Source of the DNA: Desertivirga xinjiangensis
GTDB lineage: Bacteria; Bacteroidota; Bacteroidia; Sphingobacteriales; Sphingobacteriaceae
Direction: 5' to 3'
Assembly (NCBI RefSeq): GCF_024436435.1
Contig: NZ_JAFMZP010000004.1
Coordinates: forward strand, 372,001 to 436,000
DNA: 64,000 nucleotides
How positions within the stretch are numbered: position 1 is the first letter of the stretch; every line of letters starts with the position of its first letter. The notes under the pieces were generated by a model that made no database searches, was not told the origin of the DNA, and was given only the letters and a program-made list of their open reading frames with translations. The translations under genes and the position numbers were made by a program. Shown here piece after piece: positions 8,354 to 17,059 of this stretch.

Positions 8354-9433
8354 CTAAGCATTTCCCAGCCTTTTTATATGCAGGAGATGCGAAAAGAATG
8401 CTCTTGCCATAGTTCTGTGTTCCAGGTAAGTAACATTAAATTCCTCACAGGTTTCTTTTACCAGTTTATTAATTTGAGGGTAATGGATATGGCTTATTCC
8501 GGGAAACAGGTGATGTTCAACCTGAAAATTCAATCCGCCCAGAAACCAGGAAGCGATTTTACTTCCAGTGGCAAAGTTTGCAGTGGTACTGATCTGATGT
8601 ACAGCCCATTCCTTCTGGATTTTGTTGCTGTTTTTATCTGGCTCAGGAAATTGCGTACCCTCTACCACATGAGCAAGCTGAAATACAATACTGATTGAGA
8701 ACCCACAAACCACAGCAGCAATAAAGAACCCCGTGAGCGCTTTAAGCCATCCAAGCATAATTACCGGAAGTAAAAGGTAAACAAAAACGTAGAAGAGTTT
8801 CGTTAACCAGAATACCAGATGCTCTTTGCGGTTCATTTTCTTTGCGGCAGGGTCTTTCAATATCCGGAAATACTTTTCAAAGTCCTGATATAGAATCCAT
8901 ATAATATAGGATATGCCGTACAGGAGAACCCAGTATATATGCTGGAATTTATGGTACCAGCGGCGTGGTTGTTCTTCATGCATCCGCATAAACTTAATAT
9001 CGATATCATGATCCATGCCTTCAATATTTGTATAAGTATGATGATCAATATTATGCCGCTGTTTCCAGAAGTGTATGGTGCCTCCCAGGATATTTAAAGA
9101 ATAGGCAGACACTTCGTTTAACCATTTATGCCGCGAAAAACTCCCGTGTCCCCCCTCATGCATGATATTAAAACCAATGAAGGCTAGATTACAGCCCAGC
9201 AATCCGCATAAGATCACTGCTGGAACATCACCCGGAGTAAAGAATACCAGGATAATATAGATCGAGATGGCAGAAAGGCTAAGTATCAAACTTTTAAAAA
9301 AAAGTTTTATTCCTCCTGTTTTTGAAAGGTTATTCTGAATAAAATAAGAATTTACCTTTTCTTTTAAAGCTTTAAAGAAAAGGCCATTGGCATTGTTGAA
9401 ACTAATTTTTGACATTTTAAGAGCATTAACCAT
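8354..9433 (-). CDS. Membrane fatty acid desaturase (acyl-CoA/lipid desaturase family)
   Basis: The 359-residue di-iron membrane protein has the three histidine boxes of the family in order: HEGGH (about residue 92), HNIDHH (about 129) and QVEHH (about 305). Paired hydrophobic segments lie between them. It introduces double bonds into acyl chains and so tunes membrane fluidity. There is no fused cytochrome b5 domain. An ATG at 9433 is used; a second one at 9415 (MSKISFNN) may be the real start. It is monocistronic, with about 220 bp upstream before the next gene. The exact bond position made is unknown. Confidence 0.92.
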   Translation of the reverse strand: MVNALKMSKISFNNANGLFFKALKEKVNSYFIQNNLSKTGGIKLFFKSLILSLSAISIYIILVFFTPGDVPAVILCGLLGCNLAFIGFNIMHEGGHGSFSRHKWLNEVSAYSLNILGGTIHFWKQRHNIDHHTYTNIEGMDHDIDIKFMRMHEEQPRRWYHKFQHIYWVLLYGISYIIWILYQDFEKYFRILKDPAAKKMNRKEHLVFWLTKLFYVFVYLLLPVIMLGWLKALTGFFIAAVVCGFSISIVFQLAHVVEGTQFPEPDKNSNKIQKEWAVHQISTTANFATGSKIASWFLGGLNFQVEHHLFPGISHIHYPQINKLVKETCEEFNVTYLEHRTMARAFFSHLLHIKRLGNA

Positions 9434-9651
9434 AAATTGTAGTTATTAACCAAAAGCAGGCCTCCGGCTAATACTTCATAAAGACTATAAACAGGAGGTT
9501 GATAGGAGACTTAAAAGTAAGAGCGCCTATGCCGGAAAATAGCTACTATAAAAATAGACATTCAATTGAGCGCATTGTTTACATAAAACGGAACAAAAAT
9601 TACATAATTCACATATGGTAACTCGAGCTATAATGTTTATGATTGAAATCG

Positions 9652-10866
9652 TCATAAACAGGGCAGACTAAAATGAAACGTGCTTCCTTTACCTTCTTCA
9701 CTTTCTACCCAAATGCGGCCATTTTGCCGATGGATCATCTCTGCGGAAATATAAAGGCCGAGTCCTAACCCGGCAATATTCTGAGTGTTCTCATTTTCAA
9801 CCCGAAAGTACCTTTCAAACAAATTTTCGTGCTTTTGAGCAGGGATACCCATTCCAAAATCCTGCACACTACAGATTAGTTCCTTTTCGTTTCGGTCTAG
9901 CCTCACTACAATTTTATCCTCTCCCGGAGAGTATTTAATAGCGTTGTTTATCAAATTTATTAGAACCTGCTCTGTTCTGCCCTTATCGCCATAGCAATTA
10001 ACGTTTTCAATTGTTTGAAGGTTGATATGGTAATTTGATGTCGCCCGGATATCATTCACCACCTCATTAAGAAGGTCGCTGAATGAATAGGTAACCAAAT
10101 TAAGCGCGAATTTTCCTCCTTCCATCCTGGTTATATCCAAGAGGTCGTGAATTAATCGAGTGAGTTTAATCACCTGAATATTCATCTTTCTTAGCATGGC
10201 TCCGGCGAACGCATTACTTTCCGACTTAAAAATTCTCTCCAACACCTGGCCATAAGCTTTTAAAGACGTTATTGGGGTTTTTAATTCATGGCTAACAATA
10301 CCCAGAACTTCATCTTTCGACTGTTCATTTCGCTTTCTGTCAGTAATGTTTTGTAGTAATGTATAGCCTAGCGTCTGATCCCGGTCTTTAAAAAGAATAG
10401 ATTCAACAATGCACCATACCTCTGTCTTGTCTTTCTTAATCAAGCAAACTTCAAAATTGAATTTTGGCACTCGTTTTTCCCATAATTCAGTCTGTAAACG
10501 TTGCCATCGCTCATTAAAATCAGCCCTTGAAAAGTCTCTGATTCTTGATCCGATTATTTCTTCTTTCCGATAGCCTAATAAGTCAACTACTGCCTGATTT
10601 ATTTCCAGGATCTCTAGGTCAGCATTTATAATTTTATTAGCTACACTAGACTGCTCGAAAATGGTCTTAAAGCGTTCATCACTTTCGTGAAATCGTTGCG
10701 CTTCTTGTTTTACCTCTTTTAATTCATTTTGTAAAGCATTATACGAAGCACTTATCTGATCGTATTGAGCTTTCAGTGTGTTGAAATTGAGCGTGTTGTT
10801 TTCTGGTTCCAAACAGATATGCAGATTTAGTGGATCAATATAAGGACTTCTTATAACAATCAGCAA
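9652..10866 (-). CDS. PAS-domain sensor histidine kinase
   Basis: The 404-residue protein has no membrane segment. A short coiled coil (about 30-60) leads into a PAS domain (about 65-180, 'RFKTIFEQSSVANKIINADLEILEINQAVVDLLGY'). HisKA follows with SHELKTP (phospho-acceptor His193), then HATPase with the N box NLINNAIKYSP and the G boxes DFGMGIP and GLGLGLYIS. It should autophosphorylate in response to a cytoplasmic cue, but no partner regulator gene is adjacent. The start is uncertain: the frame opens at a TTG (10866) and no ATG precedes the PAS domain. Its PAS domain is closely similar to that of the kinase at 25344-26948. Confidence 0.9.
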   Translation of the reverse strand: MLIVIRSPYIDPLNLHICLEPENNTLNFNTLKAQYDQISASYNALQNELKEVKQEAQRFHESDERFKTIFEQSSVANKIINADLEILEINQAVVDLLGYRKEEIIGSRIRDFSRADFNERWQRLQTELWEKRVPKFNFEVCLIKKDKTEVWCIVESILFKDRDQTLGYTLLQNITDRKRNEQSKDEVLGIVSHELKTPITSLKAYGQVLERIFKSESNAFAGAMLRKMNIQVIKLTRLIHDLLDITRMEGGKFALNLVTYSFSDLLNEVVNDIRATSNYHINLQTIENVNCYGDKGRTEQVLINLINNAIKYSPGEDKIVVRLDRNEKELICSVQDFGMGIPAQKHENLFERYFRVENENTQNIAGLGLGLYISAEMIHRQNGRIWVESEEGKGSTFHFSLPCL

Positions 10867-10934
10867 TGCAATAAGTTCTGATAGCTAGTCTGCAGGACAA
10901 AAAAAGAGGTAAGTTTGTGGAGCAAATAATTAGA

Positions 10935-11654
10935 TTAATACGCTTTTCGTAGTCTATCTGCAAATTCTTCAGGCAGCGGGCTTTTTTCAACTGCAAGGGC
11001 CGCCTGATCTACATCATATTCGAAACGAATAAACTCGACTTTTACACTTTCCTTTTCTGATAGAGTACTGTTCTCGTTAAGCGTAAATAATACATACCCA
11101 CCACGTGGATCGCCATCTTTTGGTTTACCAACGGAGCCGGTATTGATAATATGAGCAAAGCGGTCATCCCGGGAAAGAATCCGATGATATGGCTTGTGAG
11201 AATGAGCGCAAAAAAGAATATCGGCTTTAGCTTCAAAAAGCAGTCCTCGGACATAGTGCTCATCCGTATCCTCAAGAATATATTCGTCATTACTTCTGGG
11301 ACTGCCATGTACCAGCAGGATATTGAAGTTTTCACTACCCAACTTATACTCCAGGCGGATATGAGCAGGTAGCGCCTTCAAATATTCTTTGTTTTCAGCT
11401 GTGATCAGTTGGTAAGCATAGTCCTTGCCGGTTACCTCCGAAATTGTCTTTTTAACTTTTACATCGTGGTTTCCTGCTAAAGTTGCTATGCTGCGTCTTC
11501 TGATTTCCGAAATCACTTCGTTCGGCCAGACATTATATCCTACAAGGTCACCCAGACAATAAACCACATCAGGTTTTCTGTCATCCAAATCCTTCAAAAA
11601 AACCTCAAATGCCGGAAGGTTGGCGTGAATGTCTGAAAATAATGCAATTCTCAT
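10935..11654 (-). CDS. Calcineurin-like metallophosphoesterase, copy B of tandem pair
   Basis: The 239-residue cytosolic protein carries the metal-binding motifs of this superfamily: SDIHAN (D8, H10), GDLVGY, GNHD, VHGSP and HSHKPYH. It belongs with small YfcE/MJ0936-type phosphodiesterases, whose natural substrates are mostly unknown. Its start overlaps the stop of copy A by one base, so the two are translationally linked. Both share the tail 'GSVGKPKDGDPRG'. As the last gene of the arsenic operon it could act on an arsenate- or phosphate-linked metabolite; that is speculation from position. Copy B keeps the usual GNHD, whereas copy A has GNYD. Confidence 0.85.
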   Translation of the reverse strand: MRIALFSDIHANLPAFEVFLKDLDDRKPDVVYCLGDLVGYNVWPNEVISEIRRRSIATLAGNHDVKVKKTISEVTGKDYAYQLITAENKEYLKALPAHIRLEYKLGSENFNILLVHGSPRSNDEYILEDTDEHYVRGLLFEAKADILFCAHSHKPYHRILSRDDRFAHIINTGSVGKPKDGDPRGGYVLFTLNENSTLSEKESVKVEFIRFEYDVDQAALAVEKSPLPEEFADRLRKAY

Positions 11655-12415
11655 CAGGCTGTTCTTAACATATCTGCAAAACCATTGGGGAGCGGACTGT
11701 TTTCAACCGCCTTAGCTGCCTTTTCTACGTCATATTTAAAACGTACAAATTCTACCTGGATGGCGTCTTTATCCAGCACAGAACTAGTATGGTTGATGGT
11801 TAAGATAACATAACATCCTCTCGGATCTCCGTCCTTGGGTTTCCCAACAGAACCAATATTTACTGCATGGCGATATCTTCCGCTTGCTTCAGCAATAATC
11901 CGATGGTAAGGTTTATGAGTATGCCCAAAACAAAGGATATCAGCATCTGCCTGCTCCATGATGCGTAGTAAGCTTTTCTCTTCCCTATCCTCAAATAAGT
12001 ACTCATTCACTTTCCTCGGACTTCCATGAACCAGAAGCAGGTTCATTTTATCATCGTTAAGCTGATATTCGACTTTGATATGAGCAGGAAGTGTCCTTAA
12101 ATACGCTCTTTCAGCTTCTCTGACAATTTCATTAGTGTACGAGATAGAAACTTTGCCCATTTCTTTCTCCAGATCTGTTTTATAGGCGCAACCACATTCA
12201 TCGATATTTCTGCCTATGCCGAAATCATAGTTCCCGGTGATAGTTGGAATTTTCCGTCTTTTAATTTCATTAATGACTTCGTTCGGCCAGATGTTATAGC
12301 CTACCAGATCTCCAAGACAGTATATTGCATCGATGTCTCTGGATTCTATGTCGGCAAAAAAAGCCTCTAGTGCCGGAAGATTTGCGTGTATGTCTGAAAA
12401 TAAAGCGATTTTCAT
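11654..12415 (-). CDS. Calcineurin-like metallophosphoesterase, copy A of tandem pair
   Basis: The 253-residue cytosolic protein has motifs SDIHAN, GDLVGY, GNYD, VHGSP and GHTHKPYH. In the third motif Tyr replaces the usual His, a variation also found in YfcE-like enzymes, where the position is not fixed. A short insertion 'DECGCAYKTDLEKEMGKVS' carries a CxC pair that copy B lacks. It is roughly half identical to copy B by eye, including the C-terminal 'AVENSPLPNGFADMLR' block, so the pair arose by tandem duplication. It starts 26 bp after acr3 in the same direction, suggesting co-expression with arsenite efflux. Confidence 0.85.
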   Translation of the reverse strand: MKIALFSDIHANLPALEAFFADIESRDIDAIYCLGDLVGYNIWPNEVINEIKRRKIPTITGNYDFGIGRNIDECGCAYKTDLEKEMGKVSISYTNEIVREAERAYLRTLPAHIKVEYQLNDDKMNLLLVHGSPRKVNEYLFEDREEKSLLRIMEQADADILCFGHTHKPYHRIIAEASGRYRHAVNIGSVGKPKDGDPRGCYVILTINHTSSVLDKDAIQVEFVRFKYDVEKAAKAVENSPLPNGFADMLRTA

Positions 12416-12441
12416 TTAGGGTAAGGGTATAGTATAAAATT

Positions 12442-13524
12442 TTATTTAGCTAAAACGGATTCGTGTCTATAATATCTATTGCGGAGCCAAAACGCTACCT
12501 TCACAAGAGCAATCAGAGCAGGTACTTCTACAAGCGGGCCGATTACGCCGGCAAATGCCTGTCCGGAGTTAATACCAAACACACCAATTGCCACTGCAAT
12601 AGCCAGCTCAAAGTTATTTCCTGTTGCAGTGAAAGCAATGGAGGTGCTTCTTGAATAGTCGGCTCCAAAGGATTTTCCAATAAAGAAGCTAGCCAGGAAC
12701 ATAACAGCAAAATAAATCACCAGTGGTATGGCAATCCGGATGACATCCATTGGAATTTGTACGATCAGTTCGCCTTTTAAGCTGAACATCACTACAATGG
12801 TGAACAGCAAGGCAATCAAGGTAATTGGAGAGATCATGGGTATATATCTTTTCTGGAACCACCTTTCGCCCTTAAGCTTGATAAGGGAATAGCGGCTAAT
12901 AATACCTAAAGCAAAGGGAATACCTAAATAAATGCCTACGCTTTCTGCGATCTCGCCTATAGTGATATCGATCTGAAGGGATTCAAGGCCAAAATAGGGA
13001 GGCAAGATGGTAATGAAAATATAAGCGTAAACGCTGTATAATAATACCTGGAAGATGCTGTTCAGTGCGATCAGACCCGCCCCGTATTCCCTGTTACCTT
13101 CGGCTAGTTCGTTCCATACCACCACCATTGCAATACAGCGGGCAAGACCAATCAAAATGAGGCCAACCATATATTCCGGGTAATCCCTCAGAAAGAAAAT
13201 TGCAAGGAAGAACATCAGTATCGGCCCTACAACCCAGTTTAGAAATAGGGATGCTCCCAGTACCTTCGTATCTTTAAATACTTCTCCCATATTTTCATAT
13301 TTCACCTTTGCGAGGGGCGGGTACATCATTAGGATCAAGCCTACCGCAAGGGGAATATTTGTTGTTCCACTCGAGAAAGAATTGATAAACCGGGAGGAAG
13401 AGGGCATGAAGTAGCCAATAGCTACTCCGATAGCCATGGCAAGGAATATCCATAAGGTTAAGTATCTGTCAAGAAAACCTAGCTTCTTTCGCTCCACTAC
13501 CGGTGCGCAATTAGTTGCTGACAT
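12442..13524 (-). CDS. acr3: Arsenite efflux transporter, ACR3 family
   Basis: The 360-residue inner-membrane protein has about ten transmembrane segments and the ACR3 hallmarks '[19 protein letters not shown]' (with the conserved Cys) and '[19 protein letters not shown]'. It pumps arsenite, and perhaps antimonite, out of the cell using the proton gradient. It follows arsR and the DUF6428 gene and precedes two phosphoesterases, all on the minus strand with gaps of about 25-50 bp. No arsenate reductase (arsC) lies in the operon, so it deals either with arsenite directly or with arsenite made by an enzyme coded elsewhere. Confidence 0.95.
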   Translation of the reverse strand: MSATNCAPVVERKKLGFLDRYLTLWIFLAMAIGVAIGYFMPSSSRFINSFSSGTTNIPLAVGLILMMYPPLAKVKYENMGEVFKDTKVLGASLFLNWVVGPILMFFLAIFFLRDYPEYMVGLILIGLARCIAMVVVWNELAEGNREYGAGLIALNSIFQVLLYSVYAYIFITILPPYFGLESLQIDITIGEIAESVGIYLGIPFALGIISRYSLIKLKGERWFQKRYIPMISPITLIALLFTIVVMFSLKGELIVQIPMDVIRIAIPLVIYFAVMFLASFFIGKSFGADYSRSTSIAFTATGNNFELAIAVAIGVFGINSGQAFAGVIGPLVEVPALIALVKVAFWLRNRYYRHESVLAK

Positions 13525-13553
13525 GTCAATGCTTATTGATGATTAATACTTAT

Positions 13554-14120
13554 TTAGCAGCAGCCTGAACCTGGAGTACAAGTAATTTCAGTCGCGAGAT
13601 TTTGTAATTGAATTTTAGGTTTCAGGTCTTTCACATCGGAGGTGCAGCAGTCTTCACCTGAATCCGTGGTGCCACAACTTCCGCCACGAGTAATGGCTTT
13701 GCATTGCACTGCATCCGGACTTAGAATTACAATCAAATTATCTCCATCTATAGTAATTTGGGTGGGATACATCTGGCGGGTATCAAATTTTGAATTTCCG
13801 AATTCGATCTTTACTTCAGCCTCTGGGTTTAAGAAAATCTCTTTTTCTACAATATCAATGATAGAAAGCGCTTTACGAGCTTTCATAGCCCTTTCCTGTT
13901 GTTTAACTCCGGGTTCCCAAAGCTGAATAATTATTTCTGTCCACTCATTTTTTATTCCTCCACAGTCCACTGATACGATTGGGGCTTGTTTGACTTCAGT
14001 GATGTGGTAAGACTGATCCACCCATTTTCCTGCTTCGTATTCAAACTGAAGATCTAGTCCCGGATTCTCTATTAGTTTATTTTTAAAGCTTTTCCAGCTT
14101 AATGCATTTGGGTTATTCAT
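13554..14120 (-). CDS. DUF6428-type protein of ars operon, Cys-rich C-terminus
   Basis: The 188-residue cytosolic protein matches by eye the family that usually sits between arsR and the arsenite transporter in Bacteroidota. The N-terminal part is a compact alpha/beta domain ('SWKSFKNKLIENPGLDLQFEYEAGKWV'). The C-terminus is rich in cysteine (CKAITRGGSCG, DCC, CTPGSGCC), eight or so Cys in the last 50 residues, so it could bind As(III) or another thiophilic metalloid. Function is not established. It starts about 50 bp after arsR, and the gap holds a second copy of the putative ArsR site. Confidence 0.85.
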   Translation of the reverse strand: MNNPNALSWKSFKNKLIENPGLDLQFEYEAGKWVDQSYHITEVKQAPIVSVDCGGIKNEWTEIIIQLWEPGVKQQERAMKARKALSIIDIVEKEIFLNPEAEVKIEFGNSKFDTRQMYPTQITIDGDNLIVILSPDAVQCKAITRGGSCGTTDSGEDCCTSDVKDLKPKIQLQNLATEITCTPGSGCC

Positions 14121-14137
14121 AAGTCTAACAGTTTATT

Positions 14138-14150
14138 GCAATTTTACGAT
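14138..14150. promoter_or_regulatory. Second putative ArsR operator, before the DUF6428 gene
   Basis: GCAATTTTACGAT differs in only two central bases from the element GCAATAATACGAT upstream of arsR. It lies 18 bp upstream of the DUF6428 start codon and after the arsR stop, so the regulator may act twice on this operon. Confidence 0.45.
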
Positions 14151-14168
14151 ATATGCTCTTAAATTTTT

Positions 14169-14498
14169 TTAGCAGCAGGAATTCTCCATCTTGTAAGAGG
14201 CAAAGAAGCTTCCAAGTGCTTTCTCTAATAATGTCCAGTTTTCGGGATTAATACAATAACAAATACTGACACCCTCTATGGTTCCCTGTATCAAACCAGC
14301 ATTTTTCAATTCCTTCAAGTGTTGAGAAATGGTGGCCTGTGCGAGGCCAAGCTCTTCAACTAAACCTCCGCAGATACAAGTTTTGCGTTTAATTATCTCT
14401 TGAAGTATTGCGATGCGAGCGGGATGAGCGAGTGCCTTTAGCATGGTGGCCAGTCGATTCTGTTCATCAGTGAATATTTCTGTTTTAGTTACGCCCAT
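14169..14498 (-). CDS. arsR: ArsR-family arsenic-responsive repressor
   Basis: This 109-residue winged-helix repressor has an HTH at 'LGLAQATISQHLKELKNAGLI' and, just before it, the pair KRKTCICGG. That pair corresponds to the As(III)-binding CxC of classical ArsR (ELCVCDL). A further Cys-Cys ends the protein. Binding of arsenite should release DNA and open the ars operon, of which this is the first gene. I take the ATG at 14498 (MGVTKTEIF...); the frame extends 13 codons further up, but those residues do not fit the family and would overlap the putative operator. Confidence 0.92.
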   Translation of the reverse strand: MGVTKTEIFTDEQNRLATMLKALAHPARIAILQEIIKRKTCICGGLVEELGLAQATISQHLKELKNAGLIQGTIEGVSICYCINPENWTLLEKALGSFFASYKMENSCC

Positions 14499-14503
14499 AG
14501 TAT

Positions 14504-14519
14504 ATCGCAATAATACGAT
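14504..14519. promoter_or_regulatory. Putative ArsR operator upstream of arsR
   Basis: An inverted repeat ATCG...CGAT (14504-14507 and 14516-14519) frames GCAATAATACGAT just before the arsR start at 14498. The same core recurs at 14138-14150. A third, weaker relative (ATCGTAGTAATG, reverse direction) lies at 14568-14579. Autorepression by ArsR is the simplest reading. Confidence 0.5.
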
Positions 14520-14613
14520 TAATATTAATTGACTCAAAATATTTTTTTTTGTAGTACCGCGCGATCTATCGTAGTAATGTAGATCTAGTCATTGCGCTAC
14601 CCGTTTCAATACA

Positions 14614-16116
14614 TCAGTCTGCCTTTGGCGGAGATTTGTCATCCTTTTTTCGAGGCATGAATTCCTCCTGCAAAGCGAGATACAATGAATAACACATAAA
14701 AGCCAGGATAATGGAAAATGGTGCTGCTGCAATAATTGAAGCTGTTTGAAGGCCCTGCAGTCCGCCGCTAAGCAGTAATACTGCTGCTATAGACGATTGC
14801 AATAAACCCCAAACGAGTTTGATTTTAGTTGAAGGATTTTGGACTCCTTTAGATGATAGCATTCCAAGCACAAAAGTTGCAGAATCAGCGGAAGTAATAA
14901 AGAAGGTAATAATTAGCAGTGTAGCAATAGCAGAAAGAATATTTCCCAGTGGCAACTGCTGTAAGGTATTAAACAAGGCCGACGTCACATCAGTCTGTGC
15001 CGCTTCTGCTATCTTGCCATTATGAAACAGTTCAAGGTTTAAAGCGGTGCCACCAAATACGGCGAACCATAAAAAGCCAAATAAACTTGGAACCAGCAAC
15101 ACTCCTAAAACAAACTCCTTAATAGTTCGCCCCCTCGAAACACGGGCGATAAACATTCCTACAAAGGGAGCCCAGGCTATCCACCATGCCCAATAGAAGA
15201 GAGTCCAGCTTTTAATCCAGTTTCCCTGACTGAAGGGAGTTAATGTGAGGCTCATTTGAACCAGGTTTTGCAGATAACTCCCGATAGTGGTTGTGAAAAC
15301 ATCGAAAATAAAAGATGTAGGACCAACAAACAGGACAAACACCAGCAGAACTACAGCAATGCTCAGGTTGGCGTTACTTAGTATTTTTATACCTTTATCA
15401 AGGCCGGTAGTAGCAGAGGCCAGATATAAGATCGTCACGATGACAATGATGGTCAACTGTGTACTAAAATTATTTGAAAGGCCCGTTAAGGAGTGCAGGC
15501 CACCATTTATCTGCAGCGTTCCGAGACCCAAAGACGTAGCAACTCCGAAAATGGTAGCGATGATAGCCAGAATATCAATTGCCTTACCTAAAGGACCATC
15601 GGCTTTTTCTCCAATCAAGGGAAAGAAAACACTACTAATGAGCCCGGATCGTTTTTTACGGAAAGTGAAATAAGCGATGGTTAGGCCGATAACCGTATAG
15701 ATCGCCCAGGCGTGCAGTCCCCAATGAAAAAAAGAATAACGCATGGCCAGCCTAGCAGCTTCTGCTGTCTGAGGGCTGGCGTTTTGAGGCGGATCAATAT
15801 AGTGACTAAGAGGTTCAGCAGCTCCCCAGAAAACCAGCCCAATTCCCATGCCTGCACTAAACAGCATAGCAAACCAGCTTTTCTTTGAATATTGCGGTAC
15901 ATCATCATCTTCACCCAGTTTTATACTTCCATAGCGACTAAAGGCCAGGAAAATAGAAAACAGGAGGAATGAAAAAGTAGCTAGAAGGTAAAACCAGCCA
16001 AATTTTTCAGTAGTGATGTTTAAAAGAGACGTCGATGTTTCAGCTAAGTTTTGCGGCGAGATTATACCCCATAAAACAAAGAGAAGCACGACTATTGCAG
16101 CTATAGCAAAAACCAT
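14614..16116 (-). CDS. BCCT-family transporter (glycine betaine/choline/carnitine)
   Basis: The 500-residue inner-membrane protein has about 12 membrane segments and the BCCT signature region 'WTLFYWAWWIAWAPFVGMFIARVSRGRTIKEFV', plus the aromatic 'GMGIGLVFWGAAEPLSHY' segment. It takes up quaternary ammonium osmolytes coupled to Na+ or H+. The N-terminus is short ('MVFAIAAIVVLLFVLWG'), with no cytoplasmic lead and a short hydrophilic C-terminal tail. It follows the truncated Cys-rich gene by 21 bp. With MscS and Ktr genes upstream on the same strand it fits an osmotic-stress cluster. The exact substrate is unknown. Confidence 0.93.
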   Translation of the reverse strand: MVFAIAAIVVLLFVLWGIISPQNLAETSTSLLNITTEKFGWFYLLATFSFLLFSIFLAFSRYGSIKLGEDDDVPQYSKKSWFAMLFSAGMGIGLVFWGAAEPLSHYIDPPQNASPQTAEAARLAMRYSFFHWGLHAWAIYTVIGLTIAYFTFRKKRSGLISSVFFPLIGEKADGPLGKAIDILAIIATIFGVATSLGLGTLQINGGLHSLTGLSNNFSTQLTIIVIVTILYLASATTGLDKGIKILSNANLSIAVVLLVFVLFVGPTSFIFDVFTTTIGSYLQNLVQMSLTLTPFSQGNWIKSWTLFYWAWWIAWAPFVGMFIARVSRGRTIKEFVLGVLLVPSLFGFLWFAVFGGTALNLELFHNGKIAEAAQTDVTSALFNTLQQLPLGNILSAIATLLIITFFITSADSATFVLGMLSSKGVQNPSTKIKLVWGLLQSSIAAVLLLSGGLQGLQTASIIAAAPFSIILAFMCYSLYLALQEEFMPRKKDDKSPPKAD

Positions 16117-16137
16117 ATTTTTGGAAATTACGTATTA

Positions 16138-16257
16138 TTATGAAGCTGCCACCATTCCTATATCTTCTTCCTTAGTGCATGGACTTGCACAATGATTGCA
16201 AACCGCAGCGCATTGCAGGCATGCTTCAATACATGATTTCCATTTTGAATATTCCAT
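16138..16257 (-). pseudogene. Truncated four-helix-bundle copper-binding (Csp/DUF326-type) gene
   Basis: The 39-codon frame starts at ATG 16257 and ends at TAA 16138-16140. It has six cysteines at 9, 13, 16, 20, 23 and 27 (CIEACLQC, CNHC, CTKEED). This is the N-terminal first-helix pattern of four-helix-bundle copper storage proteins, which are normally about 100-110 residues. After 'EEDIGM', where the family goes on into helix 2, the frame reads VAAS and stops, and 21 bp later the BCCT gene begins. No continuation was found in other frames. It is either a remnant left by a deletion next to the BCCT gene or, less likely, a real mini-protein. Confidence 0.6.
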
Positions 16258-16332
16258 AACTTTCCTTTAGATGTAAAGGTTTAACAGGATGGGGTAGTCA
16301 TGGTTTAAATTAACTGAAATTGGAAGAGAAAA

Positions 16333-16355
16333 TGGGCTTTGCCTATGCAAAAGCC
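16333..16355 (-). terminator. Hairpin after ktrA
   Basis: Stem GGCTTTGC (16335-16342) pairs with GCAAAAGCC (16347-16355) with one bulged A. On the minus strand it is followed by CATTTTCTC. It lies about 15 bp past the ktrA stop and may be a weak terminator between the potassium genes and the BCCT unit. Confidence 0.45.
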
Positions 16356-16370
16356 TTCCAAACTCTCTGG

Positions 16371-17051
16371 TCACGCTTTGATCAGACGCTGAATATCCAT
16401 TAGCTCACCAAACATCACCAAAATATCCTTTTCTTCCAGTAGGGTATTTGATTTTACTACTCCTGTTGCTTCCTTAAGGTTTCTCCCTGTACCATCAGCT
16501 GACTTACTGGTAGATTTAATCGTTGTGAGTACCAGTACCTTATAGCGGTTATTGAAATCTGCCTGTCCGATTGTCTTGCCCACAAACCGTTCCGGTACAA
16601 GGGCTTCAACAATGCTGTATCGCTCAGATATTTTAAACGAGTCAATTACTCCAACCGTATCCAGCCGCATTGCAAGGCGTTCAGCCGATTCCTCTTCTGG
16701 AAGGATATATTCCTCTATGGCCATTGCATCGAGTACTATTTTCTGAAGAGGAGAAACAACCCTGCCTATAATTCTTTTTACCTTTAATTGCTTGAGCAGG
16801 GCGGTTGTAAGAAGAGAGGCTGCTTCGTCTTCGCCTATGGAAACTATCACCGCGTCTGCATCGGCTAAAGGCAACGATGATACTGCTTCTTCATCAGTAG
16901 AGTTCATACAAACAGTATGAGTGATCTTTTCCTTCAATCGTTCCACCTTTTTCATGCTATTGTCCACACCAATTACTTCATGTCCCATCTCTGTTAAGCG
17001 GGTAGCCAGCGATGCACCGAAATTCCCTAATCCTAATACAATAAACTTCAT
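16371..17051 (-). CDS. ktrA: Potassium uptake regulatory subunit, KtrA/TrkA type
   Basis: The 226-residue cytosolic protein has an RCK-N Rossmann domain beginning 'MKFIVLGLGNFGASLATRLTEMGHEVIGVD' (GxGxxG plus the acidic end of strand 2 that binds nucleotide). A C-terminal RCK-C domain follows ('VEALVPERFVGKTIGQADF'). It gates the KtrB channel-like transporter encoded 8 bp upstream, probably in response to ATP/ADP or NAD(H). One RCK unit in about 220 residues is the Ktr form; TrkA of enterobacteria has two. Confidence 0.93.
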   Translation of the reverse strand: MKFIVLGLGNFGASLATRLTEMGHEVIGVDNSMKKVERLKEKITHTVCMNSTDEEAVSSLPLADADAVIVSIGEDEAASLLTTALLKQLKVKRIIGRVVSPLQKIVLDAMAIEEYILPEEESAERLAMRLDTVGVIDSFKISERYSIVEALVPERFVGKTIGQADFNNRYKVLVLTTIKSTSKSADGTGRNLKEATGVVKSNTLLEEKDILVMFGELMDIQRLIKA

Positions 17052-17059
17052 ATAAATAA

